A stretch of 42,585 nt of DNA, taken from positions 223-42,807 of the forward strand of contig PMTL01000227.1 in assembly GCA_003168075.1 (NCBI GenBank), in the 5' to 3' direction. The notes beneath the pieces are model-generated. The model did not search any database. It was not told the origin of the DNA and worked only from the letters and a program-made list of their open reading frames with translations. The translations under genes were made by a program, and so were the position numbers. Origin of the DNA: Acidimicrobiaceae bacterium (GTDB lineage Bacteria; Actinomycetota; Acidimicrobiia; Acidimicrobiales; RAAP-2). Below are positions 34,822 to 42,585 of this stretch, piece after piece (position 1 is the stretch's first letter; each line of letters starts with the position of its first letter).

Positions 34822-36299
34822 CCACGCTCGCCGAGCTCTCCGACGACTTCACGTCGCTGTCGGAGGCCGCCATCGACCATCTGGTACGTCTCACCGCGTC
34901 GTGGTCGCTCCTGGCGGACTTGTCGTTCTCGGACATGGTGCTCGTCGCTCCCGATGAGAACTCTGGGGGCCACGAAGAGTTCGTCGTTCTCGGACAGGTG
35001 CGCCCGAACAATCGTTCGACGCTGATCGTCGACGACTTAATTGGATCGGTCCAGCCCTCGAGCCAGTGGCCGCTCGTCAAGTTGGCCTTCGAAGGCGGTA
35101 AGCGGTGCGTGGGCGAAGTGAGCATTCCCGCCCGCGACGGTGCGGTGCCGGTGTGGTGTATCCCGGTGCGATTTGACGGACGAGTGATTGCCGTGTTGGT
35201 GCGCCTGCAGGGGCCACTGCGAGGTCCGGCGTCACTCTATGAGCAGGCCTACCTCTCGATCTTTGAACGGCTGTGCTCGATGGTGTCGGACGCTACTTTT
35301 CCCTACCGCGAAGACACCGTCGCCGGGCCGGGCATGCCGCGCGTGGGTGACGGCATCATCTTGACCAATGGACTCGGCCAGGTCGAGTTCGCCACGCCCA
35401 ACGCGACCAACGCGCTGCACCGCCTGAGCGTCTACGCCGCGACCGAGGGCAAGACCCTCACCGAGATGGGACTTCGCCTGCGCGTCGTGGAGCGCTCTCT
35501 GGAGTACGGGATTCCCGCGATGGAAGAAGTCGACCGATCGCACGACGTGTCTATCTTGTTCCACTGCGTGCCACTTTTCGACCACGGAGCGGTGACGGGC
35601 GTGGTGGTATTACTGCGCGACGTTTCGGACCTTCGCCAATTGAACCGCGTGGTGTTGAACAAGGAGGCCGCTGTTCGCGAGGTGCACCACCGCGTGAAGA
35701 ACAACCTGCAGACCATCTCGTCACTACTGCGTCTGCAGGCGCGCCGCAGCGACGAACACGACACGGTCGTGGCGCTACAGGAGGCAGAACGCCGCGTGCG
35801 TTCGATCGCCGTCGTGCACGAAGTCCTCTCCCGTGAGCCCGGCGAAGAAGTGGTGTTCGACGAGATCGTGCGGTCCGTGGTGTTGCTCGTCGAAGACACC
35901 GTCTTGGCCCTGCACCCGGTCGAGATCGTGGTGAACGGCGACCTCGGGACGTTGCCGACCGACCTCGCCACGCCGCTCGCCCTAGCGCTGACCGAACTGC
36001 TGACCAACGCCGTGGAACACGCCTTCGTCGACTTCGGCGGACCCGACAACGAGCACGTCGGTGTGGTGACACTGGACTTGAGTCTCGAAGGGGAGTGCGC
36101 GGTCGCCGAGATCCGCGACAACGGCCGGGGTCTCGAGGATGACTTCAATCTCGACGTCGCGACGAGTTTGGGACTCTCCATCGTGCGCGATCTCGTGCGC
36201 TCGCAATTGAACGGGTCAATCGAGATGACGAGCGTACCCTACTCCGACGGCGGCGGGACGCTCATCCGAGTGGTCGTTCCGACCGAGTTGGCGAGTTAG
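34818..36299 (+). CDS. pdtaS: Sensor histidine kinase of the PdtaS type
   Basis: This soluble kinase of 493 residues matches mycobacterial PdtaS (about 500). An N-terminal GAF-like domain is followed by a PAS domain (GLGQVEFATPNATNALHRLS, VVLLRDVSDLRQL). Then comes a HisKA_2 dimerisation domain, EVHHRVKNNLQTISSLLRLQ, with the phospho-His at 290 or 291, and an ATPase domain with ELLTNAVEHAF and EIRDNGRGLEDD. PdtaS phosphorylates PdtaR, an ANTAR antiterminator; pdtaR is not in the window. The GTG at 34818 overlaps the PHP stop. It is next to a convergent WhiB1-like gene, as in Mycobacterium tuberculosis (Rv3219-Rv3220c). Confidence 0.92.
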   Translation: MTTLAELSDDFTSLSEAAIDHLVRLTASWSLLADLSFSDMVLVAPDENSGGHEEFVVLGQVRPNNRSTLIVDDLIGSVQPSSQWPLVKLAFEGGKRCVGEVSIPARDGAVPVWCIPVRFDGRVIAVLVRLQGPLRGPASLYEQAYLSIFERLCSMVSDATFPYREDTVAGPGMPRVGDGIILTNGLGQVEFATPNATNALHRLSVYAATEGKTLTEMGLRLRVVERSLEYGIPAMEEVDRSHDVSILFHCVPLFDHGAVTGVVVLLRDVSDLRQLNRVVLNKEAAVREVHHRVKNNLQTISSLLRLQARRSDEHDTVVALQEAERRVRSIAVVHEVLSREPGEEVVFDEIVRSVVLLVEDTVLALHPVEIVVNGDLGTLPTDLATPLALALTELLTNAVEHAFVDFGGPDNEHVGVVTLDLSLEGECAVAEIRDNGRGLEDDFNLDVATSLGLSIVRDLVRSQLNGSIEMTSVPYSDGGGTLIRVVVPTELAS

Positions 36300-36309
36300 A
36301 GAAAAAGTA

Positions 36310-36606
36310 CTAGTTCTGTTGCATGCGACGGCGCGCGGCGAGCCACTGCTTGCGCAGCTTGCGACGCTCGTCCTCGGTGGTGCCGCCCCACACGCCGGAC
36401 TCCTGGTTGGTCGCCAGGGCGAATTCCAGGCAATGCTTCTGGGCGTCACAATTGATACAGACGCGCTTGGCCGATTCGATCTGGTCCGTCGCCATGCCGG
36501 TGGTGCCCACGGGGAAGAACAACTCGGGCTCGGTGTCGCGACACGCGGCGTTGGCACGCCAGTCGGCGTCATCCCAGGCGTGAGTGCGGTTCCAGATCAA
36601 CGACAT
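36310..36606 (-). CDS. whiB1: WhiB1-like iron-sulfur transcription factor
   Basis: This 98-residue actinobacteria-specific WhiB protein has four cluster-binding cysteines, Cys22, Cys50, Cys53 and Cys59 (AACRDTEPELFFPVG, VCINCDAQKHCLEFA). The family turn GVWGGTTEDERRKLRKQ is followed by a basic tail. The sequence and its position beside pdtaS point to WhiB1, a nitric-oxide-sensitive 4Fe-4S regulator that works with the primary sigma factor. AAAAGGA lies 8 nt before the ATG on the minus strand. The 152-nt upstream region is AT-rich compared with its surroundings and also serves the divergent phosphodiesterase gene. Confidence 0.94.
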   Translation of the reverse strand: MSLIWNRTHAWDDADWRANAACRDTEPELFFPVGTTGMATDQIESAKRVCINCDAQKHCLEFALATNQESGVWGGTTEDERRKLRKQWLAARRRMQQN

Positions 36607-36745
36607 GACAAAATCCTTTTAAATTAACGAATTATCTCGATTTTTGACCTCGAGAGCCGTTACGGGCGGGAAGGCAATTTTACTCAGGCGCACTCCCAAA
36701 TTCAAGGTGTTTTTGGTATTTCGGGTCCAAACCTGTCACGAATGC

Positions 36746-36751
36746 CACAAT
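36746..36751 (+). promoter_or_regulatory. Candidate -10 box of the phosphodiesterase gene
   Basis: CACAAT lies 7 nt before the GTG at 36759, at the end of the AT-rich spacer shared with whiB. It differs from TACAAT at the first base. No Shine-Dalgarno is present. Confidence 0.35.
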
Positions 36752-36758
36752 TCTTATC

Positions 36759-37454
36759 GTGACTTCAATCTTTGCGCACCGTGGCCACCACGTCGACGCT
36801 CCCGAGAACTCCGTCGCCGCGGTGCGCGGCGCACGTGACATCGGAGCGGACGGCGTCGAGATCGACGTCTGGTTGACGGCGGACAAATGCCTGGTCGTGA
36901 ACCATGACCGGACCCTGGGCGGGCGGGCACTGTCCTCTTTGACGTACGCCGCGATCTGCGAGGTGGCTCCGCTAGCGCGCCTCGACGAAGTGCTCGACGC
37001 GGCCGGAGAGATGAGGATCAACATCGAAATTAAATCGACTCGTTCGGTTCCGTATAATCGCTCGGTCGCTCGGGCCGTGGGCGAGTTCCTCGACGCTTCG
37101 CCGGCGTCTTCTCAGTGCCTGGTGTCGAGTTTCTCGCTGCGCATCTGCGAAGAGGTTCGACGGACCTCACTCGCGCGGCGAGTGGGTTGGCTCGTCGCGC
37201 GTCAGTCCGCGGACGTCGTCCTCGACCAAGTGCTGCGCAGCGACCTCACGTCGGCCCATCTTCCCTTTTCTCGCGTCAGTGAGCACGTTGCCAATCGGTC
37301 TCGACAGCTGGGTGTCGAATTGCACGTGTGGACGCCGAATGTACGCCGTGACATTGACCGGATGCTCGACCTCGACGTCGGCGCCCTGATCACCGACGAC
37401 GTGCTGGTGGCCCAAGAACTGCGAGCGGGCCACCAGCGTGCTACCGGCAAGTAA
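36759..37454 (+). CDS. Glycerophosphodiester phosphodiesterase
   Basis: This 231-residue TIM-barrel enzyme hydrolyses glycerophosphodiesters to glycerol 3-phosphate and an alcohol. The catalytic signature is FAHRGHHVDAPENSVAAV, followed by GADGVEIDVWLTAD and VVNHDRTL, all typical of the GDPD family, and VHVWTPN-like ELHVWTPNV near the end. No signal peptide is visible, so it is the cytoplasmic type. The GTG start fits a leaderless message. It is separated from etfB by a promoter. Confidence 0.92.
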   Translation: MTSIFAHRGHHVDAPENSVAAVRGARDIGADGVEIDVWLTADKCLVVNHDRTLGGRALSSLTYAAICEVAPLARLDEVLDAAGEMRINIEIKSTRSVPYNRSVARAVGEFLDASPASSQCLVSSFSLRICEEVRRTSLARRVGWLVARQSADVVLDQVLRSDLTSAHLPFSRVSEHVANRSRQLGVELHVWTPNVRRDIDRMLDLDVGALITDDVLVAQELRAGHQRATGK

Positions 37455-37462
37455 CCATGGCG

Positions 37463-37468
37463 TAGATT
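37463..37468 (+). promoter_or_regulatory. Candidate -10 box of etfB (leaderless)
   Basis: TAGATT lies 7 nt before the ATG at 37476 without a Shine-Dalgarno. This supports ATG 37476 over the GTG at 37467 in the track, because the GTG would overlap the box. Confidence 0.5.
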
Positions 37469-37475
37469 GGTGGGC

Positions 37476-38258
37476 ATGAATGTTGTGGTCTGCGTCAAAC
37501 AAATCCCCGATCCCGCCTCGCCTCAATCGTTCGACGACACGAACCGTCTCAATCGCACCGGCAAGCTGGTTCTCGACGAGGCCGACACCTACGGCGTCGA
37601 AGTAGCACTGCGCCTCGTGGAAGCGGCGGGCGAGGGCGAGGTCTCACTGGTCTCCATGGGCGACGCCACCGACGTGAGCGCACTGCGCAGCGCCCTGGCG
37701 ATGGGGGCGATGCGCGCGGCCATCGTGAGCGACCCGGTGCTGCGAGGCGCCGACGCCCTCACCACGGCCAAGGCCCTCGCCGCGGTGATCTCTCGCGAGA
37801 CGCCCGACCTGGTGCTCTGTGCCACGGAGTCCTCTGACGGCTATACCGGAACGCTGCCGGTTCAACTCGCGCAACTCCTCGACCTGCCCGCCCTGACGTT
37901 CGCCACGTCAGTGGTCGTCGAGGGCGACACCGTCGTGGTGCATCGCCAGACTGAAGCGGGATACGACGAGGTCGTCGCTCAACTGCCGGCCGTCGTCACC
38001 GTCACCGCCGGAGTGGTGGCACCGCGTTACGCCACGTTCAAGGGCATCATGGCCGCGAAGTCGCGTCCGGTCACGGTGCTCAGCGTGGCCGATCTGGGCC
38101 TCGACGCCGCGAGCCTCGACGCGCGACAAGACGTGGTGGCGGTCGAGACCGTCGTGACCAAGACCGCCGGCGAGAAGTATGTCGACGACGGCGACGGTGC
38201 GGCGCGCATCGTCGCGTTCCTCGAGCGGATTAAAGTCCTGTCCGTGAGCCCCTCGTGA
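37476..38258 (+). CDS. etfB: Electron transfer flavoprotein beta subunit
   Basis: The 260-residue AMP-binding subunit pairs with EtfA and accepts electrons from acyl-CoA dehydrogenases. It begins MNVVVCVKQIPDPASPQSFD and contains ATESSDGYTGTLPVQLAQLL and the family signature VVTVTAGVVAPRYATFKGIM. The ATG at 37476 is preceded by TAGATT at 7 nt. The gene overlaps etfA by 4 nt. The acyl-CoA dehydrogenase at 5376 is a plausible electron donor. Confidence 0.96.
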   Translation: MNVVVCVKQIPDPASPQSFDDTNRLNRTGKLVLDEADTYGVEVALRLVEAAGEGEVSLVSMGDATDVSALRSALAMGAMRAAIVSDPVLRGADALTTAKALAAVISRETPDLVLCATESSDGYTGTLPVQLAQLLDLPALTFATSVVVEGDTVVVHRQTEAGYDEVVAQLPAVVTVTAGVVAPRYATFKGIMAAKSRPVTVLSVADLGLDAASLDARQDVVAVETVVTKTAGEKYVDDGDGAARIVAFLERIKVLSVSPS

Positions 38259-39217
38259 GCATCGCAGACCTCTGGGTGATTGCTGAGCCGTCGGGCGACG
38301 GCGTCACGTCGACGTCGAAGGAACTCATTACCGGCGCGCGTCGTCTCGGCGCCACGGTCACCGCCGTGTCGTGGGGTCTGCACGGAGACGACATCGCCGA
38401 AATTGTCGGTTCCTTTGGAGCACAGCGCCTGATGGACCTGGGCGATATCGGCGCGGTCTTGCCCGCGGGCGTCGTGGCGTCGACGGTGTCGTCGCTGCTG
38501 GGTGACGACACGCCCGACGCCGTGTTGATTCCCGCGAGCAACGACGGCCGCGATATCGCCGGGCGACTGTCGGCCCAACTCGACTTGCCAGTGCTGACGA
38601 ACGTGACGGGACTTCGTGGCGGGGATGAACTGCTCACCGAACACCCAGTCTTCGGGGGAACCCAGACGGTGCTAGCGCGCAGTCGAGCCAGTTCTCCGGG
38701 GCTGATCGTCGTGCGCGCAAAGTCCTTCGTTGCCGAAGATACCGCTGGCGCCCGCGCGCAGCGCGTGGCGGTGTCGCCAACGTCATCATCGTCGCGTTCG
38801 GCCACGATCCGCGCCTCGCACGTCGAAGAGCGCAGTGGGCCGGCGTTAGAGGACGCCAAAGTGGTGGTCTCGGGTGGACGAGGACTGGGCGACGCCGCGT
38901 CCTACGAACTCATCGAGGAGTTGGCGCGACTACTGCACGGGGCTCCGGGTGCGAGCCGTGCGATTGTCGACGCCGGCTGGGTGCCCTATTCGCACCAGGT
39001 CGGTCAGACGGGCAAGACTGTCAAGCCCGACCTCTACATTGCGTGCGGCATTTCGGGAGCGACCCAGCACATGGTGGGAATGAAGGGCGCCTCGAATATC
39101 GTCGCCATCAACAAGGACCCGGACGCGCCGATTTTCTCCATTTGCGACTTCGGCGTCGTCGGCGACGTGCAGACGGTGCTTCCGGCTTTGATTGCGGCCT
39201 TGAAGGCCCGTTCGTAA
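38255..39217 (+). CDS. etfA: Electron transfer flavoprotein alpha subunit
   Basis: The 320-residue FAD-binding subunit completes the ETF. The C-terminal FAD domain is clear: [80 protein letters not shown]. The GTG start overlaps the etfB stop as GTGA. An ETF:quinone oxidoreductase gene is not in the window. Confidence 0.97.
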   Translation: MSIADLWVIAEPSGDGVTSTSKELITGARRLGATVTAVSWGLHGDDIAEIVGSFGAQRLMDLGDIGAVLPAGVVASTVSSLLGDDTPDAVLIPASNDGRDIAGRLSAQLDLPVLTNVTGLRGGDELLTEHPVFGGTQTVLARSRASSPGLIVVRAKSFVAEDTAGARAQRVAVSPTSSSSRSATIRASHVEERSGPALEDAKVVVSGGRGLGDAASYELIEELARLLHGAPGASRAIVDAGWVPYSHQVGQTGKTVKPDLYIACGISGATQHMVGMKGASNIVAINKDPDAPIFSICDFGVVGDVQTVLPALIAALKARS

Positions 39218-39304
39218 TTCCAGTGTTTTTCTGCGAAGTGCTGTTGCCACGCGGCGAGGTGCCGCGCGCGTCAGTGCGAACTCTTTAGGCTAAGAAGCAT
39301 CAAT

Positions 39305-40762
39305 ATGCCAACTACCTCCACGTCACACACCCGTCGGTGGTGGGCCCTGGTGACCGTGAGCATCTCTCAACTAATGGTCGCCCTCGACGCCACGGTGATC
39401 AACATCGCTCTGCCGCGCGCACAGGTGGACCTCAATTTCTCTTCGGCGAACCGTCAGTGGCTGATCACTGCCTACGCGCTGGCGTTCGGATCGTTGATGT
39501 TCCTCGGAGGACGACTGAGCGACCTCTGGGGTCGGCGCAACGCATTGATCGTTGGACTCGTGGGCTTTGCCCTCGCGTCGGCAGTCGGTGGCGCAGCTCA
39601 AACCTTCGGCGTCCTGGTGACCGCGCGTGCGGTCCAAGGGGTCTTTGGCGCGCTGTTAGCGCCCGCCGCCCTGGCCGCCCTGACGACGACGTTTCGCGAA
39701 CCCAAGGAGCGAGCCAAGGCCTTCGCCATCTTCGGCGCGGTCGGAGGTTCGGGTGCCGCGATTGGACTCCTGCTCGGTGGCGCACTCACCCAGTGGGAGT
39801 CGTGGCGCTGGTGTCTGACGATTAACGTGTTTTTCGCGGCGTTGTCGCTGATCGGCGTGCTGCTCTTCGTCGAGAGTGGTCGAGGCGAGCAGCGAACTCA
39901 CCTCGACTTGGTGGGATCGCTGCTGGGCAGTGCCGGACTCTTTGCGTTGGTCTTTGGACTCGGTCGGGCCGTTACCACCGGTTGGGGGAACCTCGATACG
40001 TGGATGAGTCTCGTGATCGGCGCAGTCTTGATCGTCTTCTTCGTGATGTGGCAGAATCGGTCGAAGTTCCCCCTGTTGCCGCTACGTATCGTGAAGAATC
40101 GAACGCGCGGTGGCTCGCTGATCGCCCTCTTCATCACTAGCATCGGCATCTTCTCCATCTCGTTGTTCCTCGCGTATTACTTGCAGAACACGTTGAACTA
40201 CTCACCAATGAAAACGGGCATTCTTTTCTTGCCGCTCGTGGGGGCGCTCACGTTTTCGGCGTCGCTCGCCAGCGCTCGGCTCCTCGCTCTCGTGGGTCCT
40301 CGGCCACTCGTTCCGGTGGGGATGCTGCTGGGGATGATGGGCATGATCTTGTTCACCAAGCTTCCCGCGAACTCTGACTATTTCGGACACGTGCTGCCCG
40401 GTTTGGTGGTGACGGGTCTCGGCCTAGGCCTCATTTTTGCGCCATCGACGGCGAGCGCGACGGCGGGCATTGAGCCGCGTGACGCGGGAGCGGCGTCCGC
40501 CATGGTCAACACGGCTCAACAGATCGGCGGCTCGATGGGGACGGCGCTACTCAATACCATCGCCGTCATCACCGCACGACGAATGGCGTGCGGAGCGAAC
40601 GGAACGCTCAATTGTCATATCACCACTCCCGCCACCATCCACGGCTACAGCGTGGCGTTCTGGTGGGCGGCGGCCTTCTTTGGTGTCGGCGCCGTCGTGA
40701 CGTTCTTCATGCTGGAGTCCGGCGTTCCCGAACTCGAAGGTGATTTACTCCCGCTGATCTAA
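39305..40762 (+). CDS. MFS exporter, DHA2 (EmrB/QacA) family
   Basis: The 485-residue protein has about 14 membrane segments. Family motifs are LMVALDATVINIALPRAQVD in the first segment, GRLSDLWGRRNALIVG between segments 2 and 3, and a motif C region with GSGAAIGLLLGGAL. The family exports drugs and other hydrophobic or cationic compounds by proton antiport; the actual substrate is unknown. A TAGGCT hexamer lies 13 nt before the ATG. The TAA stop shares CTAA with the stop of the convergent SCO1664-family gene. Confidence 0.92.
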   Translation: MPTTSTSHTRRWWALVTVSISQLMVALDATVINIALPRAQVDLNFSSANRQWLITAYALAFGSLMFLGGRLSDLWGRRNALIVGLVGFALASAVGGAAQTFGVLVTARAVQGVFGALLAPAALAALTTTFREPKERAKAFAIFGAVGGSGAAIGLLLGGALTQWESWRWCLTINVFFAALSLIGVLLFVESGRGEQRTHLDLVGSLLGSAGLFALVFGLGRAVTTGWGNLDTWMSLVIGAVLIVFFVMWQNRSKFPLLPLRIVKNRTRGGSLIALFITSIGIFSISLFLAYYLQNTLNYSPMKTGILFLPLVGALTFSASLASARLLALVGPRPLVPVGMLLGMMGMILFTKLPANSDYFGHVLPGLVVTGLGLGLIFAPSTASATAGIEPRDAGAASAMVNTAQQIGGSMGTALLNTIAVITARRMACGANGTLNCHITTPATIHGYSVAFWWAAAFFGVGAVVTFFMLESGVPELEGDLLPLI

Positions 40763-41466
40763 ATGAGTGGCCACGGATACGGTGGCCAGTCACTCCCTTC
40801 ATTGGGAACGGGAAAGCTGGCCGCCTCGTGCAGGACCTGCGCTCGTCGTCGGGTCATCGCCACTTCGTCCTCACTGAGGTAGAAACCGAGATCGCCGTCC
40901 TCGCCGCGCGCGAGGCGCGCGAGAGGTTCCTTCAGCCGCTCCGGCAAGGCGACGTCGGCGTACTCCCAGATCACGGTGCGCAGTTTCTCCTCCTCGTGAA
41001 AACACAACCCGTTGTCGATGGCCCAACAACGAGCGCCGTCAAAGAGGATGTGACCTCCCTTGCGGTCGGCGTTGTTCGCCACGACGTCGAGGGCGCACAG
41101 ATCCGCGAACCAGTCGTTCAACGCCTCTCGCTCGCGCAGGGTGAAGTAATGGTCGTCGGTCGCGTCGTCAATCCACCACTGCAGAGATCCGACCCCAAAG
41201 GGCGCGTCCTCGCGGGCGATCGTCGTGGGAACGAGGTCGGTGCCGAGGAGTTGGTCAAGTTCCCAGGCGGCGACTTCGCGGCGCCAGAGCCCGTCATCGA
41301 AGTCCCACAGCGGTCGCTCACCGGCTTCGGCCTTGTAGCAGGCGAGTCCGGTGACGCCGTCGAGCGTGACCGTCACCAGTAGCGCCTGATTCGAGGAGCC
41401 CGCCACGCGCCCTTCGACGTTGATGGCGCCGTGGCGCAGCAGCTCGAGCTGATCCTCTCGTCGCAC
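40759..41466 (-). CDS. SCO1664-family protein
   Basis: A 235-residue protein with the family features NVEGRVAGSSNQALLVTVTL, YKAEAGERPLWDFDDGLWRR, VVANNADRKGGHIL, WAIDNGLCFHEEEKLRTVIW. The ADRKGGH and AIDNG segments resemble the catalytic and metal loops of PI3/4-kinase-like or HipA-like folds, so it may be an atypical kinase; this is inference. The start is GTG 41466, 2 nt after the DUF3090 stop; the longer track ORF is inside DUF3090. It forms a three-gene unit with DUF3090 and the phosphoglycerate-mutase-like gene, a conserved actinobacterial arrangement. Confidence 0.88.
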   Translation of the reverse strand: MRREDQLELLRHGAINVEGRVAGSSNQALLVTVTLDGVTGLACYKAEAGERPLWDFDDGLWRREVAAWELDQLLGTDLVPTTIAREDAPFGVGSLQWWIDDATDDHYFTLREREALNDWFADLCALDVVANNADRKGGHILFDGARCWAIDNGLCFHEEEKLRTVIWEYADVALPERLKEPLARLARGEDGDLGFYLSEDEVAMTRRRAQVLHEAASFPVPNEGSDWPPYPWPLI

Positions 41467-41468
41467 GC

Positions 41469-41951
41469 TTAGCGAACGGGCGCCCGGTGCCCGTTGGTGC
41501 GTGGGCAGTCGTGGCCGCGCGAATCGAGGGGACCGCCGCAGAGGGGGCATGGTGGCCGGCCAGCTTCGACCAATCGCGTTATCGCAATGGCGAGTCCGCC
41601 CGCCCACTCCTTGGTGAGTGTCAGCGTTGCGACGTTCTCATCCTCTTCCACCGACTCAAAGGTGACCTCGATGACATCGCGCTCCTCGTCGACGGCGATG
41701 GCGATGTCGCCCACCGAGAAATCGACTTCGTATTCCGGCTCGAGAGCGAAGTCCTGGGGAAGATGCTCCGGGCGGCCCATGTCGTCGAGGACCTGAGAGA
41801 TCCACAGCGCCAGAGCGGCGAGTTGAAGTTTTTCGCACTTGAGAATAACGAGGCGCCGACCTTGTCGCACCTGCAGCAAGAAGAGTCGAGCGCCGACCTC
41901 ACCGCGTACGCCGATCATCACCTTGTCGGGAGCGTCGAATTCGTATTTCAT
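41469..41951 (-). CDS. DUF3090 family protein with C-terminal zinc ribbon
   Basis: A 160-residue actinobacterial protein of unknown function. The body is rich in beta-strands (VMIGVRGEVGARLFLLQVRQ, VDFSVGDIAIAVDEERDVIE). The end carries a probable zinc-binding site, PCPLCGGPLDSRGHDCPRTN. It overlaps the upstream phosphoglycerate-mutase-like gene by 4 nt and precedes the SCO1664-family gene. Confidence 0.92.
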   Translation of the reverse strand: MKYEFDAPDKVMIGVRGEVGARLFLLQVRQGRRLVILKCEKLQLAALALWISQVLDDMGRPEHLPQDFALEPEYEVDFSVGDIAIAVDEERDVIEVTFESVEEDENVATLTLTKEWAGGLAIAITRLVEAGRPPCPLCGGPLDSRGHDCPRTNGHRAPVR

Positions 41952-42585
41952 GAGGCGATGAGCTCCTTGAGTGATCCGGTGTTGTTGACGCTCAGCACGA
42001 TCGGTGTAGTGCCGGTCAGCACCAACGCGCTAATGGAACACGTCGAGATGACGGTGCGCTGGAAAAGGTCGAGGGGAACACCCTGGGCGTAAGTGACGGC
42101 GGCCTTAATGGGATCGGCGTGGCTCACGACGACAACGGTCTCTCCGGGGTGATCGCACGCGAGGCGTTCCAGTGTCGTCCATATGCGCAGTTGCATCTCG
42201 GTGAAGGACTCGCCGTGGGGGAAGCGAAAGGTGCTCGGGGCGCCCTGCACCGCGCGCCACTCGGTTTTGCGGCGAAGTGACGCCAGGGTCTTTCCCGTCC
42301 AGTCTCCGAAGTCGCATTCGAGCAGGCCCTTGTCGGTCGTCACTCGCAGATTGAGCGCGCGCGCGATGGGTGCGGCCGTCTCGCGAGTTCGCTCGAGGGG
42401 AGATGCGTAGAGCGCGCTCGGCGCCGCGGTCAGATCGGCCAGTCGTTGCGCGGCGACGTCGGCCTGTTCGACGCCCTTGGCCGACAGGTGCAGTCCCGCC
42501 GCGCGTCCGGGCAAAACCTTGCCGGTCGTCGCGGTGACACCGTGGCGAACCAGCAAGATCGTCGTGGACGTGGACGTGGACGTGG
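41948..42585 (-). CDS. Histidine phosphatase, MSMEG_4193 / phosphoglycerate-mutase-like family (5' end outside window)
   Basis: The gene runs off the right end of the window. The visible 5' codons read (TS)nTTILLVRHGVTATTGKV, with the catalytic RHG histidine close to the start, so the TTG at 42556 chosen by the track is inside the first strand and only a few codons are probably missing. Other family signatures are SPLERTRETAAPIARAL, LLECDFGDWTGKTL and VVVVSHADPIKAAVTYAQG with the second catalytic His. The substrate is unknown. The start of the coding region consists of an ACGTCC hexamer repeat. It is the first gene of a unit with DUF3090 and the SCO1664-family gene. Confidence 0.9.
   Translation of the reverse strand, partial: TSTSTSTTILLVRHGVTATTGKVLPGRAAGLHLSAKGVEQADVAAQRLADLTAAPSALYASPLERTRETAAPIARALNLRVTTDKGLLECDFGDWTGKTLASLRRKTEWRAVQGAPSTFRFPHGESFTEMQLRIWTTLERLACDHPGETVVVVSHADPIKAAVTYAQGVPLDLFQRTVISTCSISALVLTGTTPIVLSVNNTGSLKELIAS
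42563..42585 (+). repeat. Hexanucleotide tandem repeat (CGTGGA)
   Basis: CGTGGA occurs three full times plus CGTGG at the right edge and continues beyond the window. It lies in the coding start of the minus-strand phosphatase gene and encodes alternating Thr-Ser. Unit length is a multiple of three, so copy-number change would not shift the frame. Confidence 0.75.

Noticed and set aside
39245-39275. Terminator after etfA
   Set aside because: CGCGGC-GAGGT-GCCGCG can pair as a 6-bp stem, but no T-tract follows, so an intrinsic terminator cannot be supported.

Overview
The window reads as chromosomal DNA of a high-GC actinobacterium. The evidence is a WhiB1-type WhiB protein beside a PdtaS-type histidine kinase (the Mycobacterium arrangement), actinobacteria-typical DUF3107, DUF3090 and SCO1664-family proteins, a SufR-like regulator, frequent GTG/TTG starts and many probably leaderless promoters. 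A complete Ccm (System I) cytochrome c maturation operon is unusual for the phylum. It makes me suspect a deep lineage such as Acidimicrobiia, but that is inference only. No rRNA, tRNA, CRISPR array, insertion sequence or integrase was seen.

Layout. (1) 1-5300: 3' part of an alpha/beta hydrolase fused to DUF3293, then valS, cysS and a cold-shock protein with its own promoter and terminator. (2) 5336-6590: acyl-CoA dehydrogenase under an overlapping double palindrome. (3) 6887-12840: accessory stretch with a phosphoribosyltransferase, an internally deleted enolase pseudogene, PEP synthase, a PfkB-family kinase and a decayed acyl-CoA synthetase remnant. (4) 12842-19942: nine tightly overlapping genes for a group 3b-type NAD(P)-linked [NiFe] hydrogenase (beta, cNMP-binding protein, gamma, delta, alpha), a maturation protease, a HypC-like chaperone, an EamA transporter and a DUF6390-like protein. 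(5) 20088-22150: a broken doc toxin gene, a TetR regulator and a GT4 glycosyltransferase. (6) 22248-29419: gmd followed by ccmA-B-C-D-E-F-G-H and a CcmI-like TPR protein; ccmD (29 aa) is missing from the ORF track. (7) 29416-33657: chromate transporter and SufR-like regulator divergent from mrp, then dgt. (8) 33709-39217: DUF3107, PHP phosphatase, pdtaS, whiB, glycerophosphodiester phosphodiesterase, etfB-etfA. (9) 39305-42585: DHA2-type MFS exporter, SCO1664-family protein, DUF3090 and a phosphoglycerate mutase-like protein cut by the window end.

How the parts may work together. Regions 3 and 4 join gene types that in mycobacteria belong to the DosR hypoxia/dormancy response (phosphoribosyltransferase, PfkB kinase, group 3b hydrogenase) with lower-glycolysis enzymes. 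Three weak DosR-box-like sequences lie upstream of the enolase/ppsA, pfkB and hydrogenase units. I read this as a candidate hypoxia/redox-balance island that is partly decaying. EtfAB and the acyl-CoA dehydrogenase suggest fatty-acid oxidation feeding a respiratory chain whose c-type cytochromes are matured by the Ccm operon.

Two architectural patterns recur. A TANNNT-like hexamer lies 6-9 nt before the start codon of many first genes, which fits leaderless transcripts. Three of the convergent gene pairs share a CTAG or CTAA tetramer that holds both stop codons.
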